This document shows positions 35,786 through 43,625 of a stretch of DNA of 64,000 bases, piece after piece. This stretch comes from Flagellimonas yonaguniensis (GTDB lineage: Bacteria; Bacteroidota; Bacteroidia; Flavobacteriales; Flavobacteriaceae). Location: positions 1 through 64,000 of the forward strand of contig NZ_JARFVB010000001.1 of NCBI RefSeq assembly GCF_029193885.1, written 5' to 3'. The position numbers and the translations under genes were made by a program. The notes below the pieces were generated by a model. That model made no database searches, was not told where the DNA came from, and saw only the letters and a list, made by a program, of their open reading frames with translations. Positions within the stretch are counted from its first letter, which is position 1, and every line of letters begins with the position of its first letter.

Positions 35786-36460
35786 TCAGGGAAACAATTG
35801 CCCGGCCAAATCGGACAAGGAATCCAAAATCATGGATGGTTCCGCAGTTTCCAATTGCTCACGGGTTTGTGCCCCGGTCAATACTCCAACCGTTAATCCG
35901 CAATTAGCGTTTTTGCCTTCTTCAATATCAATCACGGAATCACCTGCCTTTAATACCTTTTCGGATGCCGTGATACCAAACATCGCCATGGCCTTATCAA
36001 TCATTTCCGAAGATGGTCTCCCTTTGACCACATCATCTGCAGTGATCAAGGCGTCAATTTGTTCTCCTGGAACCCAGCCCAGTTTGTTTAAAAGCGATTG
36101 TGCCGTTTTGTGGTCGTAGCCCGTGTTGAGCACCACCTTTACATCTTTGGATTTTAATAGTTTGAAGAGTTCTTCGACACCATCATAAGTGGTCACATCC
36201 AAATTGGCATAGGCCTCTTCCAACATTCCTTTAAAATCTTCAAAAACTGCATTGGGGTTTACCCCAGTAGTTTTGGTTTCTTCCAATATATCGGCAATGG
36301 CCTTGAACTTTTCCTTTCCTGCCCCAAACTCCAAAACGGTATCCAAAGAAACCTCCACTCCAGATTTGGCCAAAGCGGCCCTAACGGTTTTGTACACTAC
36401 ATTATCTTCGTTTACCGTGGTGCCCGCCATATCAAAAACGGCCAGTTCTATTTTTTTCAT
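35786..36460 (-). CDS. PhnX-like HAD hydrolase (phosphonatase-like, TIGR03351 type)
   Basis: A 224-residue HAD enzyme. The nucleophile motif is FDMAGTTV near residues 9-16. Motif II is LNTGYD and motif IV is AGDSVIDIEEGKNA. KGRPSSEMI is near residue 146. DMAGTTV and GRPxxxMI are typical of the clade related to phosphonoacetaldehyde hydrolase. It would split phosphonoacetaldehyde to acetaldehyde and phosphate. Whether the PhnX Schiff-base Lys is kept (a candidate lies in GAGKEKFK) needs an alignment. It overlaps the FAD oxidoreductase gene by 4 bp, a pairing known for this family. Confidence 0.85.
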   Translation of the reverse strand: MKKIELAVFDMAGTTVNEDNVVYKTVRAALAKSGVEVSLDTVLEFGAGKEKFKAIADILEETKTTGVNPNAVFEDFKGMLEEAYANLDVTTYDGVEELFKLLKSKDVKVVLNTGYDHKTAQSLLNKLGWVPGEQIDALITADDVVKGRPSSEMIDKAMAMFGITASEKVLKAGDSVIDIEEGKNANCGLTVGVLTGAQTREQLETAEPSMILDSLSDLAGQLFP

Positions 36461-37629
36461 AAATTGATTTTCTGCTTATTAAATATAGTAGCGATATTCT
36501 TCTTCGAGAACCCGGCACTGCCCGTCATTCCCTTTCCACCGATTCCCGTTACAATATGAATATTGTCGTCAATGGTTTTTTGAAAAACATCATTGTTCTT
36601 GCATTGTGAGTACATCCCATACCACCTTTTCTGTATTTGATAGGTGGGCAGGTCTATTATTTTTTTGGCCTCCTCGATCATAAAATTGTCAATGTCCATA
36701 TCCAGGTCATAACCTAAATCCTCAATTTTGCCTACATCGGCATATTGATGGGAATCCCCCAATATTATCGAACCATCGGCAGCTTGTTTAAAAAGAACAT
36801 GCACGCCCCATTTTTTTTGAAGGCTTTCTTTTGGTTCGTTGTTCTTGATTCTTGCATAGGATGGACATTCATGAAATGCCTCATATCTACGAATGGACCA
36901 ACCTGTTAAGATAGACCCCCTTAAGTTATAGTTCTCTTGGGGTTTGGTCTGCATCATCTGCAATTTGGAAACCTCAAGGTCGCTGGCCGCAAATGTCTCC
37001 GGGTACAGGTTTTTAAAATCGGCTCCGTTGCATATAATTACCTTTTTGCCGAAAACCTCTTCGTTTTTGGTATTCTGGACCGATACCCATTCCCCATTGG
37101 ATTCACAGGAAACAACAGGAAAATCAAACTTGATGTCCAATCCCTTTTGGGCAACCAAATAGTCCTGAAGCTTATGGATCATAGTTCTAGGCTCTACTGT
37201 GACCTCTTGAGGAAAAAACAATCCCGATACCACATAATCCTTTCGGAGTCCCGGGTATTTTTGCAAACACTCTTGCTGGGTCAGCATTTTGGATTCGTAG
37301 TCGTTGGTACTGTTTATCGCCCTTAGCTCTACCAACAATTGCTCCTCCTCTTCATTGGATGCTAAATACACCGTTCCGTTTTGACGGATGCTGATATCGA
37401 ACTGCGATTGAATCTCTTTATATATTCGAAGGCTTTCACGGCCAAATTTTTGCCATTTGGTGTTCATGCCCGAAGGAACCACTTGTCCAAAATTTTGTGT
37501 TGTTGCTCCTTTGGCGTAGGCATCTTTTTCCACCAAACAGACTTTCAAGCCCATTTCCAATGCATGATAGGCATGAAAAGTCCCTAAAATACCACCACCT
37601 ACAATGACGGCATCATATTTATTTCCCAT
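36457..37629 (-). CDS. pbfD: FAD-dependent aminophosphonate oxidoreductase (TIGR03364/PbfD-like)
   Basis: A 390-residue DAO-fold flavoprotein. The FAD motif is VIVGGGILGTFHAYHALEMG near residues 7-26, and the C terminus IVTGIGGKGMTGSAG closes the cofactor site. TIGR03364 enzymes are encoded next to PhnX-like HAD genes. PbfD members oxidise N-alkylated or plain 2-aminoethylphosphonate to phosphonoacetaldehyde. Here it lies between the HAD gene (4-bp overlap) and a transporter gene (11-bp overlap), giving two entry routes to phosphonoacetaldehyde together with the PbfA-like lyase. Confidence 0.85.
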   Translation of the reverse strand: MGNKYDAVIVGGGILGTFHAYHALEMGLKVCLVEKDAYAKGATTQNFGQVVPSGMNTKWQKFGRESLRIYKEIQSQFDISIRQNGTVYLASNEEEEQLLVELRAINSTNDYESKMLTQQECLQKYPGLRKDYVVSGLFFPQEVTVEPRTMIHKLQDYLVAQKGLDIKFDFPVVSCESNGEWVSVQNTKNEEVFGKKVIICNGADFKNLYPETFAASDLEVSKLQMMQTKPQENYNLRGSILTGWSIRRYEAFHECPSYARIKNNEPKESLQKKWGVHVLFKQAADGSIILGDSHQYADVGKIEDLGYDLDMDIDNFMIEEAKKIIDLPTYQIQKRWYGMYSQCKNNDVFQKTIDDNIHIVTGIGGKGMTGSAGFSKKNIATIFNKQKINL

Positions 37630-38914
37630 AATCCAGTTGGTTGTTGAGTTGTTCCGCTTTGCGGCGAGAGGCGAAGTGGATAAATAGAATTATTGTGCTG
37701 GATATACCAATGAAGGCAACAGCGTAAGTACCGTAAACAAAAAAGTTGAGCCAAGACAAATTCGCCTGTCCAAAGTTTTTATAGAGCAATACCAAAATAC
37801 TGCCGACATACCCAAAGGCATCAGCTATATAAATAAGAAATCCTGAGTTTCCCTTTACCTTGAACGTTGCGATAAAACGATCAAAAAAGAGACAGTTGAA
37901 CGGTACATAACAAATATATAGCCCAAAACCGGTGCAAACCATCCAGACAAAAGGGTCCAACAACTTTGTCTGAAACATTAGGGTGCTCACGGCCAAGACC
38001 ACTGTCCCAAGAATCAGCAATACATGATAGGTAAGCAAGGCTTTAAAGTTATCCTTGATGTAAAAAATGGTTCCTATGATCAATAGCACCACTATGGCAA
38101 TAATAATTTCTGAAGTGGAAAAAACGGAAACATCCCCGCTGTATCCAATGCTATCCCAAAGTTCCCTGGCAAAATTGTCCCTAAAATCCCTAAAAGCGGT
38201 CAAAAACGTATAGAACAATACAATTAGCAGTAATGGGAAAAAGAATTTCTTTACCAAGTTTTTTCTATCCGTAGCGGTCATTGGAATCCGCTCTGTCCTG
38301 TTGGCGATATCTTCTGGGGTAGGCGGTGGCACCCGCTGTAAAAGGTAGGAGCAAATCAAAAGAGGAATAAAGAAAAGAGCTCCCGTGACTGATGGCATCC
38401 AAAATTCACTGACCCCCCAAGAGTTCATCACAAAAAGCCCTACGGATTTTACCACCCCGCTGGACACAATAAAACTGGATGATAGCACTACTCCTAAAAT
38501 ATCGGTAAAACGTCTTCCCTCGATATAAGAAAAAACAATTCCCCAGATCATTCCCAAAGGAAATCCATTAAGGAACATAAAGGGAATATTGTAGGGCGCG
38601 GGCACCCAAGCAAAGAGTAGAAGTGAAATTTCGGCCAGTACAATGAGCGAAATCAGGTAAAGCAACCTTCGGTTGGGTTTAAGTTCCGAGATGACTTTTA
38701 TCCCAACAAATTTGGAAAGCGCATACCCCAAAACCTGAGTGATGACCAAAAGAATCTTGTAATCCACTCCCATAAAGGCCAACCCATCAAAAGTGGCCAC
38801 TGAAAATGGTTTTCTAAAGGCATACATGCAAAAATATGTGCCAAAAGCAGCAAGGGAAGCATGCAAAACAAATACGATTCCTGGTCGCTTGGCGACCGTA
38901 CCTTTATCAATCAA
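37619..38914 (-). CDS. DUF5690 / MFS-like membrane transporter
   Basis: A 431-residue inner-membrane protein with about 12 helices, starting MIDKGTVAKRPG and LHASLAAFGTYFCMYAFRKPF, the pattern of the DUF5690 family and of organophosphate-type MFS permeases (CMYAFRKPF resembles the UhpT/GlpT start). First gene of the operon with the PbfD-like and PhnX-like enzymes. Likely imports the aminophosphonate from the periplasm. Antiport with phosphate is conceivable by analogy with UhpT/GlpT. Confidence 0.82.
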   Translation of the reverse strand: MIDKGTVAKRPGIVFVLHASLAAFGTYFCMYAFRKPFSVATFDGLAFMGVDYKILLVITQVLGYALSKFVGIKVISELKPNRRLLYLISLIVLAEISLLLFAWVPAPYNIPFMFLNGFPLGMIWGIVFSYIEGRRFTDILGVVLSSSFIVSSGVVKSVGLFVMNSWGVSEFWMPSVTGALFFIPLLICSYLLQRVPPPTPEDIANRTERIPMTATDRKNLVKKFFFPLLLIVLFYTFLTAFRDFRDNFARELWDSIGYSGDVSVFSTSEIIIAIVVLLIIGTIFYIKDNFKALLTYHVLLILGTVVLAVSTLMFQTKLLDPFVWMVCTGFGLYICYVPFNCLFFDRFIATFKVKGNSGFLIYIADAFGYVGSILVLLYKNFGQANLSWLNFFVYGTYAVAFIGISSTIILFIHFASRRKAEQLNNQLDYGK

Positions 38915-39142
38915 TGTTTACAAATAATAAAATTATGTTTCAAATTACTCAAATTTATAAGAAAACAACCACACTTTTCAGTTTAAATTATTGTTAGCGA
39001 TCCATTATGTTTTCTCAAGTGTTCTAGTTACATCAAATTTTCCAAATACCTCCTATATAAATTAAAATGTTGTGTTTACGACTTCATCCCAGATTTCGGA
39101 AAATTCAGGTTATATTAGCGTGCACAACCAGCTAAACAAATC

Positions 39143-39162
39143 GTTTTGTCCGTGGACAAAAC
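39143..39162. promoter_or_regulatory. Perfect 9-bp-arm inverted repeat before the Na+/solute symporter
   Basis: GTTTTGTCCGTGGACAAAAC, two 9-bp arms around GT, ends 15 bp before the symporter start codon. Its placement in the promoter or leader fits a repressor operator. An mRNA hairpin that hides the start is the other possibility. Confidence 0.6.
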
Positions 39163-39177
39163 ATCAAATATTACAAT

Positions 39178-40827
39178 ATGGCACTTATTTCGTTTTTGGG
39201 ATTCACCCTATTGGTAGGAATCATATCATGGTGGTCCGTTAGAAAAACCGATGAAACATCATCCGATGGTTACTTTTTGGGAGGCAGAAGCCTTACTGCA
39301 GGGGTTATTGCAGGTTCCTTGCTCTTAACCAACCTATCCACGGAGCAAATCGTGGGACTCAACGGTAGCGCGTACAAAGACGGGCTCTCCGTAATGGCAT
39401 GGGAAACACTGGCAGCACTTGCCATTGTGGTCACAGCTATGTTCTTGCTCCCACGGTACCTCAAGGGTGGACTGACCACGGTGCCCCAATTTTTGGCCAA
39501 ACGTTTTGATGTTACCACAAAGACCATAACCTCTGGATTGTTCCTCACTGGCTACGTAGTGGTACTACTTCCGGTAATACTGTATTCCGGTTCTGTCGCC
39601 ATTAGCGGCATGTTCGATGTCCCCAAGCTATTGGGTGTTTCGGATTCAACGGCCTTGGTTGTTTGTATCTGGGGTATAGGGATCATTGGTTCCATATATG
39701 CCGTTTTTGGAGGGCTGAAGGCTGTTGCCGTTTCGGACAGTATTAATGCCGTGGGACTGATCATCGGTGGGATCATGATTCCTGTTTTTGGTTTGATGGC
39801 CATAGGGGATGGTAGTGTACTTGGCGGATTGGACACATTGATGTCCGCAAATCCAGAGCGTTTTGATTCAACTGGAAATCCGGGCCAAGAAGTGCCCTTT
39901 TCCACCATTTTTACCGGAATGATGCTGGTTCAGCTTTTCTACTGGGGGACCAATCAACAAATAATTCAACGAGGCCTGGGGGCCAAAAACCTTGCTGAAG
40001 GACAAAAAGGCCTCTTACTGGCTGCATTTTTAAAGATTTTGGGACCTATTATCCTGGTGTTGCCCGGAATGATCGCCTATTACTATTTTGAAGGGGGATT
40101 GGCAAGCAGTGACCTTGCCTATCCGGAACTGGTACGGGCCGTGCTTCCAAAACCTTTGATGGGCTTCTTCGCTGCGGTGCTTTTTGGGGCCATTTTGAGT
40201 TCTTTCAATAGTGTGCTCAACAGTTCGGTGACCTTGTTCGGAATAGACATCTACAAGCAGCACATCAACAAAAATGCATCGGAAATGACCGTGGTAAAAT
40301 ACGGCAAGGTGTTTGGCGTATGCTTGGCGCTTGCCGCCATGTTCATTGCACCGCTTATTGCCAATGCAGGCAGTTTGTTCAACTATCTGCAAGAAATCAA
40401 TGGTATTTACAGCATACCGATTTTCACGATCATTGTAGTGGGGTATCTCACGAAAAGGGTTCCTGCAATTGCGGCAAAAATCGGTATTCTTTCAGGATCT
40501 ATACTTTACATCATTAGCCAGTTTATCATTGGACCAAAAATGGTGGCCAATGCTTTGGCGGAAGCAAAGGCCAATGGAATTACGGACCCTGCCGAGCTCA
40601 ACTTGATAGAGGCGGGCGCCTATCCTCATTACCTGCACGTGATGGCGATTTTGTTTATTTCCAACATCATCATCATGCTGGTCATTGGAAAATTCTACCC
40701 AAGAAAAGAGCCTTTCCAATTGGAGTACACCAAGCAGGTGTCCATAGAGCCTTGGAAGCATGTGAAACTGGCAAGCGCCTTCATCGCTATAATCGTAATC
40801 GGGATCTACATCTATTTTGCGAAGTAG
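39178..40827 (+). CDS. Solute:sodium symporter (SSS family)
   Basis: A 549-residue inner-membrane carrier with about 14 helices in the LeuT fold. It has family motifs YFLGGRSLTAGVIAGSLLLTNLSTEQ near residue 32 and VFGGLKAVAVSDSIN near 180. SSS proteins couple Na+ entry to uptake of sugars, nucleosides, amino acids or other small molecules. It is divergent from the DUF5690-phosphonate operon with a strong palindrome before the start. It may carry a breakdown product or the aminophosphonate itself. Confidence 0.9.
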   Translation: MALISFLGFTLLVGIISWWSVRKTDETSSDGYFLGGRSLTAGVIAGSLLLTNLSTEQIVGLNGSAYKDGLSVMAWETLAALAIVVTAMFLLPRYLKGGLTTVPQFLAKRFDVTTKTITSGLFLTGYVVVLLPVILYSGSVAISGMFDVPKLLGVSDSTALVVCIWGIGIIGSIYAVFGGLKAVAVSDSINAVGLIIGGIMIPVFGLMAIGDGSVLGGLDTLMSANPERFDSTGNPGQEVPFSTIFTGMMLVQLFYWGTNQQIIQRGLGAKNLAEGQKGLLLAAFLKILGPIILVLPGMIAYYYFEGGLASSDLAYPELVRAVLPKPLMGFFAAVLFGAILSSFNSVLNSSVTLFGIDIYKQHINKNASEMTVVKYGKVFGVCLALAAMFIAPLIANAGSLFNYLQEINGIYSIPIFTIIVVGYLTKRVPAIAAKIGILSGSILYIISQFIIGPKMVANALAEAKANGITDPAELNLIEAGAYPHYLHVMAILFISNIIIMLVIGKFYPRKEPFQLEYTKQVSIEPWKHVKLASAFIAIIVIGIYIYFAK

Positions 40828-40847
40828 AGAACAAGATGCAACAACAC

Positions 40848-40878
40848 AAAAAGTCTGGAATTTCCAGACTTTTTTTTA
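40848..40878. terminator. Bidirectional intrinsic terminator
   Basis: AAGTCTGGA-ATT-TCCAGACTT (40851-40871) flanked by an A-run and a T-run. It serves the forward symporter gene and the convergent reverse two-component operon, whose stop lies in its edge. Confidence 0.88.
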
Positions 40879-41565
40879 TAAAATACTCTTTAAAAAACTT
40901 TCTTTATACGCTCTTCCCATGGGTATTCTGGCGCCATTGGTCAACAATACCAGATTTCCTGATATCCTGTCTATCTTTTTGGTATTGATAATGTGGGATT
41001 TGTGTATCTGATAGAATTGACTACCGCCCAAGACTTCCTTCCAATGGCGTAGGGGCTCATTGGACAATATTTTCTTGTCCTTGAGATGTATTTCGGTATA
41101 ATCCGAATCCGAGGAAATGGTATAAATATCCTTTACCAGAACTTTGATGTGCTCATGGCTGGACTTTACATAAATCTCCGTTAGTGGAGCTATATCATTT
41201 TTGGACACGATATGCTCATGCTTGGCATTCACTTTATTGACCGCTTGCAAAAAACGCTGGAAAGAAAAAGGCTTTAACAGATAATCCACAACGTTCAGGT
41301 CATATCCTTCGAGTGCATATTCCGAAAAGGCAGTGGTCAAGATAACATGTGGGGGGTCTGGAATGCTCTTCAGAAAATCCAGCCCGTTTATTTTGGGCAA
41401 ATGAATGTCCAAGAACATGAGATCCACCGTTTCCTTGTTCAGGAATTCCATGGCCTTTAGTCCATCGGAAAACACTTCAACAAGTTCCAAGGTAGGCACG
41501 TCCTGAATAAACTTCCTCAATATTCGCTGGGCCGGTGGCTGATCTTCAACAATAATACACCTCAT
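40876..41565 (-). CDS. LytTR-family response regulator
   Basis: A 229-residue regulator with an N-terminal receiver (1-115; phosphoacceptor Asp in MFLDIHLPKING near residue 53). A C-terminal LytTR DNA-binding domain (about 130-229) has the region YQIHKSHIINTKKIDRI. It follows the sensor kinase gene by 3 bp. Targets are not known. Adjacent candidates are the symporter and YceI genes. Confidence 0.93.
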   Translation of the reverse strand: MRCIIVEDQPPAQRILRKFIQDVPTLELVEVFSDGLKAMEFLNKETVDLMFLDIHLPKINGLDFLKSIPDPPHVILTTAFSEYALEGYDLNVVDYLLKPFSFQRFLQAVNKVNAKHEHIVSKNDIAPLTEIYVKSSHEHIKVLVKDIYTISSDSDYTEIHLKDKKILSNEPLRHWKEVLGGSQFYQIHKSHIINTKKIDRISGNLVLLTNGARIPMGRAYKESFLKSIL

Positions 41566-41568
41566 AAC

Positions 41569-42591
41569 CTATACTTTTTCCAATTCCAATTTCAGGTACA
41601 CATTATAGGAATTGTCGGCCTCTTCTATTTTCAGCACGTGCTTTTTAGGGTACAATAGCTCCAAGCGTTTTTGCACATTTTTTAACCCTATTCCCTTGGC
41701 AACACTATCCAGACTAAAGCCTGGCTCATAGTTGTTCTTGCAACGGAACTCCAATGTAGAGTCGCTCAATTTAACGGATATGTCGATCTCAATATCTGAA
41801 GATTGACCCGATTGACTATGTTTGAAGGCATTTTCAATGAACACGATCAAAATCAAAGGGGCAATCTTATATTCACCTTCTATTTTGTCCACATCAAAGT
41901 GTACTTCCCCCCTATCCTCTATTTGCAATTTGTACAATCGGATAAAGTTGCCCAACTGCTCCAATTCCTTTTTTAAAGGTACGAACTGTTCCTTGGATTC
42001 GTACAACATATATCGCAATACCCCACTCATCTCCAAGATGATTTCTGGGGTTTTTGGCGATTCCTGTAAGGCATAGGAATATAGGTTGTTCAAATTATTG
42101 AACAAAAAATGAGGATTGATCTGGCTTCGTAAAAACTGTAGTTCGCTTTCTTGTATCGTGGTCTCCAACTCATCTATTTGAGCTTGTTTTTTGAGGGCAT
42201 CCCATCCAAACTTACCGCCTGAAAGGATGGTCATGACAGGCAATGTGCCCAAAAGGGCGATATATATGCCCGGAAAATGATCCCCTCGTTTTGTACCAGG
42301 ATACATGAGCGGTTCCATCACAAGCTCCTCAATACAGATGACCAATGCCACCAACAATGCAAAACCCATGAAAAATTGCCAATACTTCTGTTTGTACAAA
42401 TATTTGGGCATCAAGAAATAGGTTACCCCAATAGTGGCCAAGCTGTAATACAATAAAAATAAGACCCTATTCAGATTAATCACTTCCTCATTTCTGTCAA
42501 AAGAGAAAAACAAAAGCACAATACTGTGCAACACAATTTGGAAAAGAAGTTCTTTTTTGGAAATCAATACCTTATAATTATTTAGCTTCAA
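41569..42591 (-). CDS. LytS-type sensor histidine kinase
   Basis: A 340-residue inner-membrane kinase with four N-terminal helices (about 10-145). The His_kinase motif LRSQINPHFLFNNLNNLYSY has the phosphoacceptor His near residue 160. The HATPase region has VFIENAFKHSQSG and GIGLKNVQKRLELLY. It pairs with the LytTR regulator directly downstream. No separate sensor domain is seen, so the membrane helices probably sense the signal. Confidence 0.93.
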   Translation of the reverse strand: MKLNNYKVLISKKELLFQIVLHSIVLLFFSFDRNEEVINLNRVLFLLYYSLATIGVTYFLMPKYLYKQKYWQFFMGFALLVALVICIEELVMEPLMYPGTKRGDHFPGIYIALLGTLPVMTILSGGKFGWDALKKQAQIDELETTIQESELQFLRSQINPHFLFNNLNNLYSYALQESPKTPEIILEMSGVLRYMLYESKEQFVPLKKELEQLGNFIRLYKLQIEDRGEVHFDVDKIEGEYKIAPLILIVFIENAFKHSQSGQSSDIEIDISVKLSDSTLEFRCKNNYEPGFSLDSVAKGIGLKNVQKRLELLYPKKHVLKIEEADNSYNVYLKLELEKV

Positions 42592-42820
42592 AATTATGTA
42601 TAAAACATCTGCTAGGAAAAAGCAGCTTTACCAACAACCAAGTTTACCCCCTCAACGACATTTTAACCCCATACAATATATTTAATCCATTGGTTGGATG
42701 GAGGTTAACATATGTCGTTTACGGAAAATATTTAGTATTTACTTTACTAATGATCATATTTGGAACGAAACCATTCCAAAATGGTTAGCTTTAAACCATA
42801 TACACTTAAATCACACAATC

Positions 42821-43381
42821 ATGAAAAAGACATTTTTTACCTTGGCATTTATGACTACGCTATTGGTGGCGGCCCAATCAACCTGGAAATCGGACGGAGC
42901 CCACTCCAAAGTTGGCTTTGCCATTACCCACTTAATGATTTCCGAAGTAGAGGGGCATTTCAGTGAATTTGATATCACTGCCACAGCTACCGATACTTTT
43001 GATGAAGCCGAATTTTCCGTTGACATTAAAACAACCAGTATCGATACGGATAACGATAGGCGGGATGATCACTTGAGAAGTGCCGATTTTTTTGATGCTG
43101 AAAAATACCCGTCAATTTCCTTTAAAAGCACAAGTTTTGAAAAAACAGGGGATAAAACCTTTGTGCTCAACGGGGATTTAAGTATGCACGGGGTAACCAA
43201 ACCTGTAACCTTGGAAGGAAAGGTAAACGGAATCATCTCAGACCAAAGAAGCCAAAAATTAAAGGCCGGTCTAAAACTTACCGGCACTATTGACCGTTTG
43301 GAATTTGGTGTGGGCGGCAATTCAGCTTCGTTGGGAGATGATGTGGAAATGACCATCAACCTGGAAATGGCACAACAATAA
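42821..43381 (+). CDS. YceI-family periplasmic lipid-binding protein
   Basis: A 186-residue exported protein (signal ends near LVAAQ). It has the YceI lipocalin-like pattern: WKSDGAHSKVGFAITH, DDHLRSADFFDAEKYPSISFKST and LSMHGVTKPVTLEG. YceI proteins bind polyisoprenoids or similar lipids. The start at 42821 opens a proper signal peptide (MKKTFFTLAF). A monocistronic gene with a strong terminator after it. Confidence 0.92.
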   Translation: MKKTFFTLAFMTTLLVAAQSTWKSDGAHSKVGFAITHLMISEVEGHFSEFDITATATDTFDEAEFSVDIKTTSIDTDNDRRDDHLRSADFFDAEKYPSISFKSTSFEKTGDKTFVLNGDLSMHGVTKPVTLEGKVNGIISDQRSQKLKAGLKLTGTIDRLEFGVGGNSASLGDDVEMTINLEMAQQ

Positions 43382-43400
43382 AAGCTAATTCTATATGATG

Positions 43401-43430
43401 TAAGAGGCTGTCTGAAAAGACAGCCTCTTA
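43401..43430. terminator. Strong intrinsic hairpin after yceI
   Basis: TAAGAGGCTGTCT-GAAA-AGACAGCCTCTTA, a perfect 13-bp stem. It lies between the YceI gene and a tRNA-like fragment. It could terminate the YceI transcript or be the old terminator of a tRNA read on the reverse strand. Confidence 0.8.
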
Positions 43431-43439
43431 CATTTGTAT

Positions 43440-43481
43440 CTCCCCCCTTGGACTCGAAACCAAATATCCTCTGATCAGCAG
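43440..43481 (-). pseudogene. Degenerate tRNA-Asn 3' fragment (probable old att site)
   Basis: A 42-nt copy of the anticodon-loop-to-3'-end part of tRNA-Asn, without a 5' half. It aligns to the fragment at 53770-53811 with 6 substitutions and 2 single-base gaps. The T arm has an inserted base, so it cannot be a working tRNA. Same orientation as the second copy, enclosing the metal genes between them. Confidence 0.65.
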
Positions 43482-43625
43482 CGTTACTGAATGGGATGCA
43501 TGCAAATTCCAAAACTAAATGTAGTGTTTAAATACGTTTTGCTTCCAAACAAAATCAATTGAAACCAACTATTAGCGTACACTTTTTATTACTTCTTTGC
43601 ATACATTCGTATGGTCACATACAGT

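Noticed and set aside
43440..43481. Working tRNA gene
   Set aside because: No 5' half exists, the T arm has an inserted base and the anticodon stem cannot form; treated as a tRNA-Asn remnant.
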